From contig CAVSUJ010000002.1 in assembly GCA_963731205.1 (NCBI GenBank), positions 1,922,001-1,986,000 of the forward strand: a stretch of DNA of 64,000 nt, in the 5' to 3' direction. This DNA is from DATAZK01 sp963731205. GTDB lineage: Bacteria; Actinomycetota; Actinomycetes; Frankiales; Frankiaceae. Every line of letters begins with the position of its first letter. Positions within the stretch are counted from its first letter, which is position 1. The translations under genes were made by a program, and so were the position numbers. Below the pieces are notes generated by a model. That model was not told where the DNA came from. It saw only the letters and a program-made list of their open reading frames with translations, and ran no database searches. Positions 20,979-28,799 of the stretch are shown here, piece after piece.

Positions 20979-21737
20979 TCAGCTGAAGGTCGAGCCGCCG
21001 TTGAGATTGACCGTCTGCCCGGTCATCCATTCCATCTCTTCCGACGCCAGGAACACGACCGCCGCGCCCACATCGTCGGGAGTTCCCAGCCGGCCGACCG
21101 GGATGGTGCGCGCGATCCCCGCGGTCACGGTGGCGTCCTGTGTCTTGTTGGGCGCGGTCATCAATCCGAGCGCCAGCGCGTTGGCGGTGACGCCCGTCGA
21201 CGCGACCTCGGTCGAGAGGTGGCGGATGAAGCCCTCGATCCCGCTCTTGGACGCGCCGTAGAGCGAGACGCCGATCTTCAGCCCGGTACGCCCGGCGCCG
21301 GAGGAGATCTGGATGATGCGTCCCCAATGCGCGTCGACCATCGGCTCGATCACGGCGGCGATGCAGTGCAACGAGCCGTACAGGTTGATGTCGATGTAGG
21401 AACGCCAGCGGGCCGGCGGCAGGTCGCGGAAGCGGACGGGCGCCATGTCGGCGGGGATGCCCGCGTTGTTCACCAGGATGTCGATGTGGCCGCCGAGCGC
21501 TTCGCCGGCTGCCGCAATGCCGGCGTTGACGGCTGCTTCGTCGGTGATGTCGAACGGTGCACTCACCGCCGTGCCGCCCGCGGCGAGGATCGCGTCACGA
21601 GTGGCATCCGCCTTGGACGCGACGATGTCGTTGACGGCCACCCCGGCCCCCTGGCGCGCAAGGGCATGCGCGATCCCCACGCCCTGCCCGTCGCCGGCGC
21701 CCGTCACGAGCGCGCGATGACCGGTGAGATCAAACAT
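20979..21737 (-). CDS. Short-chain dehydrogenase/reductase
   Basis: A 252-aa classical SDR. The cofactor motif VTGAGDGQGVGIAHAL is followed by AVNDIVAS, suggesting NAD(H). NNAGIPADMAP, the catalytic Ser in IIQISSGAG and Tyr/Lys in SLYGASKSG are present, and it ends with the normal GQTVNLNGGSTFS. It probably interconverts a hydroxyl and a ketone on an acyl-CoA or cyclic alcohol. It is the second gene of a minus-strand run that continues into the LLM oxidoreductase, thiolase-like protein and esterase. Confidence 0.9.
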   Translation of the reverse strand: MFDLTGHRALVTGAGDGQGVGIAHALARQGAGVAVNDIVASKADATRDAILAAGGTAVSAPFDITDEAAVNAGIAAAGEALGGHIDILVNNAGIPADMAPVRFRDLPPARWRSYIDINLYGSLHCIAAVIEPMVDAHWGRIIQISSGAGRTGLKIGVSLYGASKSGIEGFIRHLSTEVASTGVTANALALGLMTAPNKTQDATVTAGIARTIPVGRLGTPDDVGAAVVFLASEEMEWMTGQTVNLNGGSTFS

Positions 21738-21809
21738 TGCCTGCCTCCTCGCAGCCAGCCTGCGGGAAGCCTGCCATGCGCCCGTTGACCCGCTTCGACC
21801 CGGGCCGAT

Positions 21810-22286
21810 TCAAACGGGCGCGCCCATCCTTTGCCGCGCGGAGGCCCGGGCCTCGTCCACGGTGACCGGGGTGCCGGCTTTCTGCAGCCCGGTGAGCGGC
21901 ATGTTCTCGTAAATGGCCTCATAGCTGCCGGCCTTGACCTCGAAGGTCTCGTGCCAGATGCCTGCTGACGCGATCTGCTCCTTCGCCAGCCGGTTCCAGG
22001 CGCGCCAGACCGGCGCGTGCTTGGCGTCAGGGTTCTTGGCGTACGACTCGAGCGCCTCGAAAGAGCGCCAGTACTGCACGATGACGCCGCCGACGGCGCC
22101 GAAGACCTGATAGCCGAGCAGCCCCTTGGAGGGGTCCTGCTCGAGCTCGCCCAGCATGTCGATCATCGCCATGAGCAGCTCGCCGGCCTGGCCCGCGTTC
22201 TCCGGGTCGCGAAGATCGGCCCCGATCAGGAAGACGACGAAGTCGCCGTCGATCTGCACAGTCCAGCGACCCTTGTTGATCTCCAT
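21810..22286 (-). CDS. DUF4188 / monooxygenase-like small protein
   Basis: A 158-aa protein from the ATG at 22286. It has the dimeric alpha/beta-barrel pattern of DUF4188/antibiotic-biosynthesis-monooxygenase-like proteins: KGRWTVQIDGDFVVFLIGAD, MIDMLGELEQDP, GYQVFGAVGGVIVQYWRS, WNRLAKEQIA, and HETFEVKAGSYEAIYENMP. Proteins of this group are often heme-binding or linked to aldoxime or aromatic metabolism, but no function is proven here. It is the first gene of the minus-strand run, 72 bp before the SDR. The same frame stays open to 23240, but the extension is antisense to the sigma factor gene and non-coding in character. Confidence 0.8.
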   Translation of the reverse strand: MEINKGRWTVQIDGDFVVFLIGADLRDPENAGQAGELLMAMIDMLGELEQDPSKGLLGYQVFGAVGGVIVQYWRSFEALESYAKNPDAKHAPVWRAWNRLAKEQIASAGIWHETFEVKAGSYEAIYENMPLTGLQKAGTPVTVDEARASARQRMGAPV

Positions 22287-22367
22287 GGGCGGGATGCTTG
22301 CACAGCCCGAATGACGGCGCGCGGCGGCTGAGGAAGAAACTCGGCGAACAGGCGTCGGAGTTTCCGC

Positions 22368-22946
22368 GTGCCGAACGACGGAGATGGTGTGAGCGTCGAA
22401 CAGATGCAGACGGGTGATCCGCGCAGCGGGCTGCTCGCGCTGTACGACGTCGCGCTTCCGCAGGTGTACGGCTACCTGCTGCGCCGTTGCGGGCGTACCG
22501 CACTTGCCGAGGATCTGACGGCGGAGACGTTCCTGGCCGCCGTGGATGCGGTCCGCCACGACAAGCCGCCGCCGCTCTCGACCGGGTGGCTCATCGGCAT
22601 CGCCCGGCACAAACTGGTCGACCACTGGCGCCGCTTGGCCCGCGAGGAGCGGACGCTGAGCGCCGTCGCCGGTGATCCCACCCGGGATCCGGCGAACGAC
22701 CCGTGGGACGCGACGCTGGACGCGCTCGAGGCTCAGGAGACGTTGCAGGCGCTCGCCCCGCAGCACCGGGCGGCGCTGACGCTGCGCTATCTGGACGATC
22801 TCCCGGTGGCCGAGGTCGCCCAGGCGCTGGACCGCACCGTCCACGCCACCGAGGCATTGCTCGTTCGCGCCCGTACCGCATTCCGAACGACCTATACCGA
22901 CCGAACCGATGGGCGAGTCGATGGAGAGGAGGCCGGCCGTGACTGA
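22368..22946 (+). CDS. ECF-type RNA polymerase sigma factor
   Basis: A 192-aa sigma-70-family protein. Region 2 is seen in YDVALPQVYGYLLRR, CGRTALAEDLTAETFLAAV and GWLIGIARHKLVDHWRR. Region 4 is ALAPQHRAALTLRYLDDLPVAEVAQAL with VHATEALLVRARTAFR. It is a group-4 sigma factor without regions 1.1 or 3. The start is GTG 22368, or GTG 22389 with a closer GGAG site. Its last 8 bases overlap the start of the VOC-domain gene, so the two proteins are probably made together. No classical anti-sigma gene lies beside it. Confidence 0.9.
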   Translation: MPNDGDGVSVEQMQTGDPRSGLLALYDVALPQVYGYLLRRCGRTALAEDLTAETFLAAVDAVRHDKPPPLSTGWLIGIARHKLVDHWRRLAREERTLSAVAGDPTRDPANDPWDATLDALEAQETLQALAPQHRAALTLRYLDDLPVAEVAQALDRTVHATEALLVRARTAFRTTYTDRTDGRVDGEEAGRD

Positions 22947-24246
22947 TCCGCTGAACGTGCTGCGCGAGCCCGACGGCCCAGTGGCTCCCGATCCCGCCTT
23001 CGCCGCCAGGTTGCGCGCCCGCATGGAGCGCGCACTCGAGCTACCCCGAGGAGTAAGCGTGTCTGTTGGACTGACCGACCCCGCGACAACCGCAACCACC
23101 GACCGGCTGGGCGCCGCCCCTGGCGGGCAGGCGCCCACGGGTGCGGCGATCCCGTATCTCGCCGTGAGCGACGCCCGGCGCGCGATCGACTGGTACGTCG
23201 AGGTTTTCGGCGCCGTCGTCCAGGGTGATCCGATCGTCATGCCGGACGGCCGGATCGGTCATGCCGAACTCGCGCTCGCCGGCGGCAAGATGTACCTCGC
23301 CGACGAGCACCCCGAGATCGGTGTGGTCGCTCCCGCGTCCAACGGCGCGTCGGTCAGCCTCGTCCTCGACGTCGCGGACGTCGATGCGCGAGCGGCCGCG
23401 GCTGTCGACCACGGAGGGCGGCTGGCCAAGGAGGTCAGCGAGGCCTACGGCTCGCGTAACGCGACGATCGTCGATCCGTTCGGTCACCGCTGGATGTTGC
23501 AGCAGCCGCTGACGACCGTGCCGGCGACCGAGGCGCCGGCCGCGCCGTGGCATCAGGGCGACGTCGGTTACGTCTCGATCCAGGTGCCGGACCCGGCCCG
23601 CGCCGCGACGTTCTATTCGACCGTCCTCGGCTGGGAGTACGAGTCACGCGGCGACGAGACGCGCCACGTGCGCGGGCAGTCGATCCATATCGGCATCTTC
23701 GGCGTGCAGCAGGCGCCCAACCTCTACTGCTCCTACGCGGTGGGCGATGTCGACGCGGCGATCCAGCGGGTGCGGGCGGCCGGCGGCTCCGCCGAGGCGC
23801 CGACCGAAAAGCCCTGGGGTCGCTCCGCCGACTGCATCGACAACCAGGGCACGGCCTTCTCGATGTTCACCCCCCGCGTCGACAACCCGGGGGAGCGTCC
23901 GCCGGTGAACGGCGCGATTCCCGGCGACCTGTGCTACCTCACGTACGGCGTGGTCGACTCCGCGGCAGCTCGCGAGTTCTACAGCGCCGTGCTCGGGTGG
24001 ACCTTCGCCGACGGTCATTCCAACGACGGCTGGCAGATCGAGGGCGTCGCGCCCATGGGCGGCCTGGGCGGCGGCCGCAGCGAGCAGGTCACAGCGCCGA
24101 TGTGGCTCGTGAACGACATCGAGGCGGCGGTGGCACGCGTGCGGGCTGCGGGCGGCACCGCGACCGACGTCGCGCAACGGCCGTACGGGCTGGAGTCGGA
24201 GTGCACCGACGACCAGGGCACGCATTTCTATCTGGGTCAGCTCTAG
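22939..24246 (+). CDS. Protein with three VOC (glyoxalase-fold) domains, paired with ECF sigma factor
   Basis: A 435-aa protein from the GTG at 22939 (GAGGAGG upstream), overlapping the sigma gene by 8 bp. The first ~40 residues (DPLNVLREPDGPVAPDPAF, then an Arg-rich helix) resemble the short leader seen on sigma-linked proteins in actinobacteria. Three vicinal-oxygen-chelate units follow: about residues 48-165 (PYLAVSDARRAIDWYVEVFG), 180-295 (GYVSIQVPDPARAATFYSTVLGWEY) and 315-435 (CYLTYGVVDSAAAREFYSAVLGW). Units end in DPFGHRWML, DNQGTAFSMF and DDQGTHFYL. The family includes lyases, dioxygenases and drug-binding proteins. A regulatory or small-molecule-sensing role for the sigma factor is inference. 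Confidence 0.85.
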   Translation: MTDPLNVLREPDGPVAPDPAFAARLRARMERALELPRGVSVSVGLTDPATTATTDRLGAAPGGQAPTGAAIPYLAVSDARRAIDWYVEVFGAVVQGDPIVMPDGRIGHAELALAGGKMYLADEHPEIGVVAPASNGASVSLVLDVADVDARAAAAVDHGGRLAKEVSEAYGSRNATIVDPFGHRWMLQQPLTTVPATEAPAAPWHQGDVGYVSIQVPDPARAATFYSTVLGWEYESRGDETRHVRGQSIHIGIFGVQQAPNLYCSYAVGDVDAAIQRVRAAGGSAEAPTEKPWGRSADCIDNQGTAFSMFTPRVDNPGERPPVNGAIPGDLCYLTYGVVDSAAAREFYSAVLGWTFADGHSNDGWQIEGVAPMGGLGGGRSEQVTAPMWLVNDIEAAVARVRAAGGTATDVAQRPYGLESECTDDQGTHFYLGQL

Positions 24247-24256
24247 GACGAGAAGG

Positions 24257-25150
24257 TCATCGCGAGCGGCGGCGTACCAGCGCTTCCTGCATCACCGACG
24301 CGACGAGGCGGCCGTCCTCTGTGTAGTACTCGCCGACGGCGAGCCCGCGACCGTCCGACGACGACGGGCTCTCGACGCTGAACAGGAGCCACTCGTCGGA
24401 GCGAAAGGGCCGGTGAAACCACATCGCGTGGTCGAGCGACGCGAGCAGCAGCTCCCCGGGCGGGATGTCGTGGCTGAGAGTGGCGGTGCCGGCGAGCATG
24501 AGGTCCGACATGTACGCGAGAGCACACACGTGCAGGAGTGGATCGTCGGGCAGCCGATCGGCGGCCCGCATCCAGAACCGGCGGCGCGGGATGTCGTCGT
24601 CCAGCACCCCGAACCCGTCCTCGGGACTTCGGGGTGCTTGGGATCCGGCGAAGCGGGATGTCGGGTCCGGGCCGCGTAGTTCGAGCACCAGCCGCGCGAC
24701 GGACTGGGCTCGGTCGGATGTCATGCCGGCCTCGTCGGCCGCCTTGTAGAGGTCGAGCGACTCCTCGGGCGGGCGCACGATCGGCATCGGCCGCTGGTGG
24801 CCGCCGCCCTCCTCCTCGTCCTTGAACGACGCCGACAGGCTGAAGATGGTCTCGCCCTTTTGCACGGCGGCGACCCGGCGGGTGGTGAAGCTTCCGCCGT
24901 CGCGCAGCCGGTCGACGAGGTAGACGATCGGGGCGGTCGGATTGCCCGGCCGGAGGAAGTAGCTGTGCAGCGAGTGCACGCTTCGATCACCGGCCGTGCG
25001 TCCCGCGGCGACCAGTGCCTGCGCCGCCACCTGGCCACCGAAGCTGCGCATCGGGGCCCCCGCGTGGGTCGACCCCCGGAAGATGTCGCGATCGATCTCC
25101 TCGAGCTCGAGCAGATCGGCGAATGTCGGTTCTTCAGAAGGAACGGGCAT
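24257..25150 (-). CDS. tesB: Acyl-CoA thioesterase II
   Basis: A 297-aa double-hotdog thioesterase that releases free fatty acid from acyl-CoA. The N-terminal hotdog has FGGQVAAQALVAAGRT, VHSLHSYFLRPG and PIVYLVDRLRDGGSF. The C-terminal hotdog has VCALAYMSDLMLAGTATL, SLDHAMWFHRPFRSDEWLL and the closing LVASVMQEALVR. The Asp/Thr/Gln-type catalytic setting of TesB appears conserved (D in AYMSDLML, S/T near SLDHAMWF). It begins immediately after the enoyl-CoA hydratase stop with no gap, so the two form an operon for acyl-CoA turnover. It converges on the VOC gene with 10 bp between stops. Confidence 0.94.
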   Translation of the reverse strand: MPVPSEEPTFADLLELEEIDRDIFRGSTHAGAPMRSFGGQVAAQALVAAGRTAGDRSVHSLHSYFLRPGNPTAPIVYLVDRLRDGGSFTTRRVAAVQKGETIFSLSASFKDEEEGGGHQRPMPIVRPPEESLDLYKAADEAGMTSDRAQSVARLVLELRGPDPTSRFAGSQAPRSPEDGFGVLDDDIPRRRFWMRAADRLPDDPLLHVCALAYMSDLMLAGTATLSHDIPPGELLLASLDHAMWFHRPFRSDEWLLFSVESPSSSDGRGLAVGEYYTEDGRLVASVMQEALVRRRSR

Positions 25151-25990
25151 TTAGTAGCCGCGCCAAACCGGCGGCCGGCGCTCGAGGAAGCTGGCGACGC
25201 CCTCCTGGCTGTCCTCGGTGTTGGTCATGACGTCGACGAGCCACGCTTCTTCGGCGGCAAGCGTTGCGCGGTCGACGTCGAGCGATCGGTTCAGCAACCA
25301 CTTGTTGACGCGATGGGCGGCCGTCGGCCCCGTCGCCAGCCGCGTCGCCCACTCGGTGACTGCTGCTTGCAGCTGATCACCCGGAACGACGCGCGAGACG
25401 AGCCCGATCTCGTACGCCCGCTGCGCCGGAAGATCGTCGGCGAAGAAGATCAGCTCCTTGGCGCGCTGCAAGCCGATGAGGCGCGGAAGCAGGTACGTCC
25501 CGAGCCCATCGGCGACCAGTCCCCGGCGAGCGAAGATCTCGATGAACTTGGCTTCCTCGGCCGCGACGACGAGGTCGCACGCGAAGGCGACGTGGGCGCC
25601 GATGCCGGCGGCCGTGCCCTGAACCGCAGCAATGACGGGCTTTTCGCAGTCCATGATCGAAGAGATCAGCCTGATCGCACCGCGCATCATCATCCGGCGT
25701 GAGTCGCCGAGCAGCTTCTCCGGAAACTTCTCGTCGCGCACGGGCATCGGGGTGCCCTTGCGCAGATCCGCACCCGTGGAGAAGAACCGCCCGGTCGCGC
25801 CGATCACCACGCAGCGCACGCCCGGGTCCTCGTTCGCCCGATCCAGCCACGCCATCAGGCGGTAGCGCTGGTCGTGCGTCATCGAGTTGCCTGCCTCCGG
25901 GCGGGTCATCGTGGCCCGCAAGATCCCGTCCTCCAGCTCGAACGTGATCTCGTCGGTCGACTCGAGGTCCGGCGAGAGCCCGGCGGTCAT
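25151..25990 (-). CDS. Enoyl-CoA hydratase/isomerase (crotonase family)
   Basis: A 279-aa crotonase-fold enzyme from the ATG at 25990 with AAGGAGG upstream. The frame continues to 26770 but the extension is antisense to the HMGCS-like gene. The oxyanion-hole segments GRFFSTGADLRKG and VQGTAAGIGAHVAFACDLV are present, then FARRGLVADGLGTYLLPRLIG and a C-terminus with the common SFLERRPPVWRGY. In place of the usual catalytic Glu pair it has Ala/Asp-type residues around the second loop, so hydratase, isomerase or another crotonase activity cannot be fixed from sequence. It probably acts in fatty-acid or sterol side-chain beta-oxidation together with TesB. Confidence 0.9.
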   Translation of the reverse strand: MTAGLSPDLESTDEITFELEDGILRATMTRPEAGNSMTHDQRYRLMAWLDRANEDPGVRCVVIGATGRFFSTGADLRKGTPMPVRDEKFPEKLLGDSRRMMMRGAIRLISSIMDCEKPVIAAVQGTAAGIGAHVAFACDLVVAAEEAKFIEIFARRGLVADGLGTYLLPRLIGLQRAKELIFFADDLPAQRAYEIGLVSRVVPGDQLQAAVTEWATRLATGPTAAHRVNKWLLNRSLDVDRATLAAEEAWLVDVMTNTEDSQEGVASFLERRPPVWRGY

Positions 25991-26089
25991 GGTGCCTCCT
26001 TGATGCGTGGTACGCGAACGGATACTTGATACGTGACGGTGGACACCGTCCGGCTGGAACGTGTTATCGCGCAGGTTAGGCTGCCAGAC

Positions 26090-27514
26090 GTGACTCGCGG
26101 CATTCTCGCGGCTGCCGGCTACGTGCCGCACGGCCGATTGGACAGGGCGGAAATCGCCGCATTCGTCTTCACCGGCGGAGGCAAGGGCACCCGCTCTGTC
26201 GCCTGGTACGACGAAGACACCACGACGCTCGGGGTCGAGGCGGCGCGACTGGTGCGCCGGGCCCGTCCCGATGCAGCGCCCTCCGCGCTGTACTTCTCGA
26301 CCGTCAGCCCGGCCTACGTCGACAAGACGAACGCCACCGGGGTGGCGGCGGCGCTGCGGCTCGACAGCGACCTGCTCGCCGCCGACTTCGGCGGCGCGCA
26401 GCGTTCCGCCGTCGGTGCCCTCCTCGCGGCGCTGTCGAGCTCGTCCACCGTCCTGACCGTTGCCGCCGACGCGCGCGGTGGCCTGGCCGGGAGCGGCGAT
26501 GAGGCAGCGGGCGGCGATGCGGGTTCGGCGCTGCTCGTCGGCGACGACGCGACGGGCCCGCTGCTCGCCGAGTTCCTCGGCTCGGCGTCCATCAGCGAGG
26601 AGTTCACCGACCGCTGGCGGGGCGCGGGCGATACCCGCTCCAAGCTGTGGGAGGAGCGCTTCGGTGAGACGGCGTACGTGCCGCTCGGAGAGCGCGCCTG
26701 GCGCGATGCCCTGAAGAAGGCGGAGATCGAGGCCGACGCGGTCGACCGGGTGATCATCACTGGCCTGCACTCGCGCGCCATCCGCGTGCTGGGCACCAAG
26801 CTCGGTGTGAAGGACAAGCTCGCCGACGACCTCAGCGCCCGGCTCGGTAACGCCGCCTCCGCGCAGCCCGGTTTGCTGCTTGCCGCGGCTCTCGAGGCGG
26901 CCACGCCGGGTGAGGTCATCGCCCTCGTCGTGCTCGCCGACGGCGCCGACGTGCTGCTTTTCCGGGCGGGCGAGGCCGCGTCGCAGGCACCGGTGCGTTC
27001 GGTTGCCGACCAGCTCGCCGGCGGGACCACCGTGCCCTACGGAAAGTTCCTGTCCTGGCGCGGCGGCCTGACTGTCGAGCCGCCGCGGCGCCCCGAGCCG
27101 TCGCGCATGTCGGCCAGCGCCGCGCTTCGCAACGAGGACTGGAAGTACGCCTTCGCCGGCCGGCGCGACCCGGTCTCGGGCGATCCGCAGCTGCCGCCGC
27201 TGCCCTCCGGCGGCGAGTCGGTGCCGATGAGCGACGTCGCGGGCACCATCGCGACCTTCACCGTCGACCGGCTCGCGTACTCACCGAGCCCTCCGATCGT
27301 CTTCGCGATCGTCGACTTCGACGGCGGCGGCCGCTATCCGGTCGAAATCACTGATGTGCCGGAGAAGGACCTGGCCGCTGACGTGAAGGTCGGCACCCGG
27401 GTCGAGATGACGTTTCGCCGGCTCTCCAGCGCCGACGGCATTCACAATTACTTCTGGAAGGCGCGGCCGCTGCGCGGTGTTGCGTCTGATGCATCTACAG
27501 CGCAGCCTGCCTAG
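26090..27514 (+). CDS. HMG-CoA-synthase-like domain fused to DUF35 OB-fold, without any cysteine
   Basis: A 474-aa protein if started at GTG 26090 (RGILAAAGYVPHGRLDR is the usual family start); GTG 26033 would add 19 residues. Residues ~1-310 have the thiolase/HMG-CoA-synthase fold pattern (GKGTRSVAWYDEDTTTLG, ADFGGAQRSAVGALLAAL, PLGERAWRDAL). After a linker, the C-terminal ~130 residues match DUF35 (VAGTIATFTVDRL, PPIVFAIVDFDGGGRYP, GTRVEMTFRRL). The whole protein contains no Cys, so both the catalytic Cys expected in ADFGGAQRSA and the four zinc-ribbon Cys of DUF35 are lost. It probably acts as a structural or channelling partner of the thiolase encoded 24 bp downstream. That role is inferred from archaeal thiolase/HMGCS/DUF35 complexes. 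Confidence 0.8.
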   Translation: MTRGILAAAGYVPHGRLDRAEIAAFVFTGGGKGTRSVAWYDEDTTTLGVEAARLVRRARPDAAPSALYFSTVSPAYVDKTNATGVAAALRLDSDLLAADFGGAQRSAVGALLAALSSSSTVLTVAADARGGLAGSGDEAAGGDAGSALLVGDDATGPLLAEFLGSASISEEFTDRWRGAGDTRSKLWEERFGETAYVPLGERAWRDALKKAEIEADAVDRVIITGLHSRAIRVLGTKLGVKDKLADDLSARLGNAASAQPGLLLAAALEAATPGEVIALVVLADGADVLLFRAGEAASQAPVRSVADQLAGGTTVPYGKFLSWRGGLTVEPPRRPEPSRMSASAALRNEDWKYAFAGRRDPVSGDPQLPPLPSGGESVPMSDVAGTIATFTVDRLAYSPSPPIVFAIVDFDGGGRYPVEITDVPEKDLAADVKVGTRVEMTFRRLSSADGIHNYFWKARPLRGVASDASTAQPA

Positions 27515-27538
27515 GCACGGTCGAGGAGACGAGGTCGT

Positions 27539-28732
27539 ATGGGATCGCACGGGATTCGTGACCGGGTGGCCATTGTCGGAATGGCGTGTACGCCGTTTCG
27601 CGAGCACTTCGACAAGAGCGCCGACGACCTGATGGTCCAGGCGTCCGACGAGGCTTATGCCAGCGCCGGGGTCGCCAAGGAGGACGTCGACGCGTACTGG
27701 CTCGGCACCGCCGGCAGCGGCATGAGCGGCATCACCCTCGCGCGCCCGCTCCAGCTGACCGGCAAGCCGGTGACCCGCGTGGAGAACTACTGCGCGACCG
27801 GTTCCGAGGCCCTGCGTAACGCGTCGTACGCGGTCGCGAGCGGTGCGTACGACATCGCGATGGCCGTCGGCGTCGAGAAGATCAAGGACTCCGGCTACCA
27901 GGGCATGTCGGCCGCTCCGATCCCCAACGACGGCACCGCGCGAACCCTCACCGCTGCCGCGATGTTCAGCATGGTGGTGCCGGCCTACGCCAAGCGCTAC
28001 GGCGTCACCGAGGCCGAGATGCGCGAGGCGCTCGCCCACATCGCCTCCAAGAACCACTACAACGGCGCCCGCAATTCGCGCGCCCAGTTCCGCCGCGAGG
28101 TCAGCGAGGCCGCCGTCTGCGCCGCCACGCCGGTGGCGGGAATGCTCGGCATCTACGACTGCGCGGGCGTGGCCGACGGCTCGGCGGCGGCGATCGTCGT
28201 CCGCGCCGAGGATGCGCACCGCTACACCGACAAGCCGCTCTACATCAAGGCGCTGTCCTTCGTCGCCGGCAACGGCAACGGCCTGGCTGACCCGACGTAT
28301 GACTACACCACCTTCCCTGAGGTCGCCCAGTCGGCGAAGGATGCTTACGCCCAGGCCGGCATCACCTCCCCGCGCGACCAGATCGCGATGGCCGAGGTGC
28401 ACGACTGCTTCACGCCGACCGAGATGGTGCTCATGGAGGATCTCGGCTTCGCTGAGCGCGGCACCGCCTACAAGGAGGTCCTCGCCGGCACCTACGACCT
28501 CACGGGCGATCTCCCGATCAACCCCGACGGCGGCCTGAAGAGCTTCGGCCATCCGGTGGGCGCGTCCGGCCTGCGGATGATGTTCGAGGCCTGGCTGCAG
28601 CTGCGCGGCGAGGCCCCGCCGGAGCGCACCATCTCCACCGCCGACCGCGGCTTGGCGCTCACGCACAACCTCGGCGGCTACCCCGGCGAGATGGTCTCGT
28701 TCGTCTCGATCCTGGGCAACAAGCTCGACTGA
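27539..28732 (+). CDS. Acetyl-CoA acetyltransferase-like thiolase (SCP2/archaeal type)
   Basis: A 397-aa thiolase from the ATG at 27539 with GAGGAGACGAGG upstream. The nucleophilic Cys is in ENYCATGSEALRNA, the HDCF motif in EVHDCFTPTE, and the His loop in SFGHPVGASGLRM, so the catalytic set is complete. The lack of a C-terminal CxGGG cysteine (it reads HNLGGYPGEM) places it with SCP2-type thiolases, not biosynthetic PhaA-type. It lies 24 bp after the HMGCS/DUF35 fusion gene, so complex formation is likely. It probably cleaves or forms 3-ketoacyl-CoA. A role in lipid or sterol degradation is inferred from the neighbouring hydratase and thioesterase genes. Confidence 0.92.
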   Translation: MGSHGIRDRVAIVGMACTPFREHFDKSADDLMVQASDEAYASAGVAKEDVDAYWLGTAGSGMSGITLARPLQLTGKPVTRVENYCATGSEALRNASYAVASGAYDIAMAVGVEKIKDSGYQGMSAAPIPNDGTARTLTAAAMFSMVVPAYAKRYGVTEAEMREALAHIASKNHYNGARNSRAQFRREVSEAAVCAATPVAGMLGIYDCAGVADGSAAAIVVRAEDAHRYTDKPLYIKALSFVAGNGNGLADPTYDYTTFPEVAQSAKDAYAQAGITSPRDQIAMAEVHDCFTPTEMVLMEDLGFAERGTAYKEVLAGTYDLTGDLPINPDGGLKSFGHPVGASGLRMMFEAWLQLRGEAPPERTISTADRGLALTHNLGGYPGEMVSFVSILGNKLD

Positions 28733-28799
28733 CACGTAGCCGCAGGATTCGACCTGTGGACAGGCCGATTTCGGCGTCGTCGACCGGCAGACTCCGACC

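Noticed and set aside
22287..23240. Upstream extension of the DUF4188-like gene to 476 codons
   Set aside because: The added part is antisense to the ECF sigma factor and the start of the VOC gene and has no recognisable sequence; the internal ATG at 22286 gives the normal family length.
25991..26770. Upstream extension of the enoyl-CoA hydratase gene
   Set aside because: It overlaps the divergent HMGCS-like gene, while ATG 25990 has a strong ribosome binding site and the usual family N-terminus.
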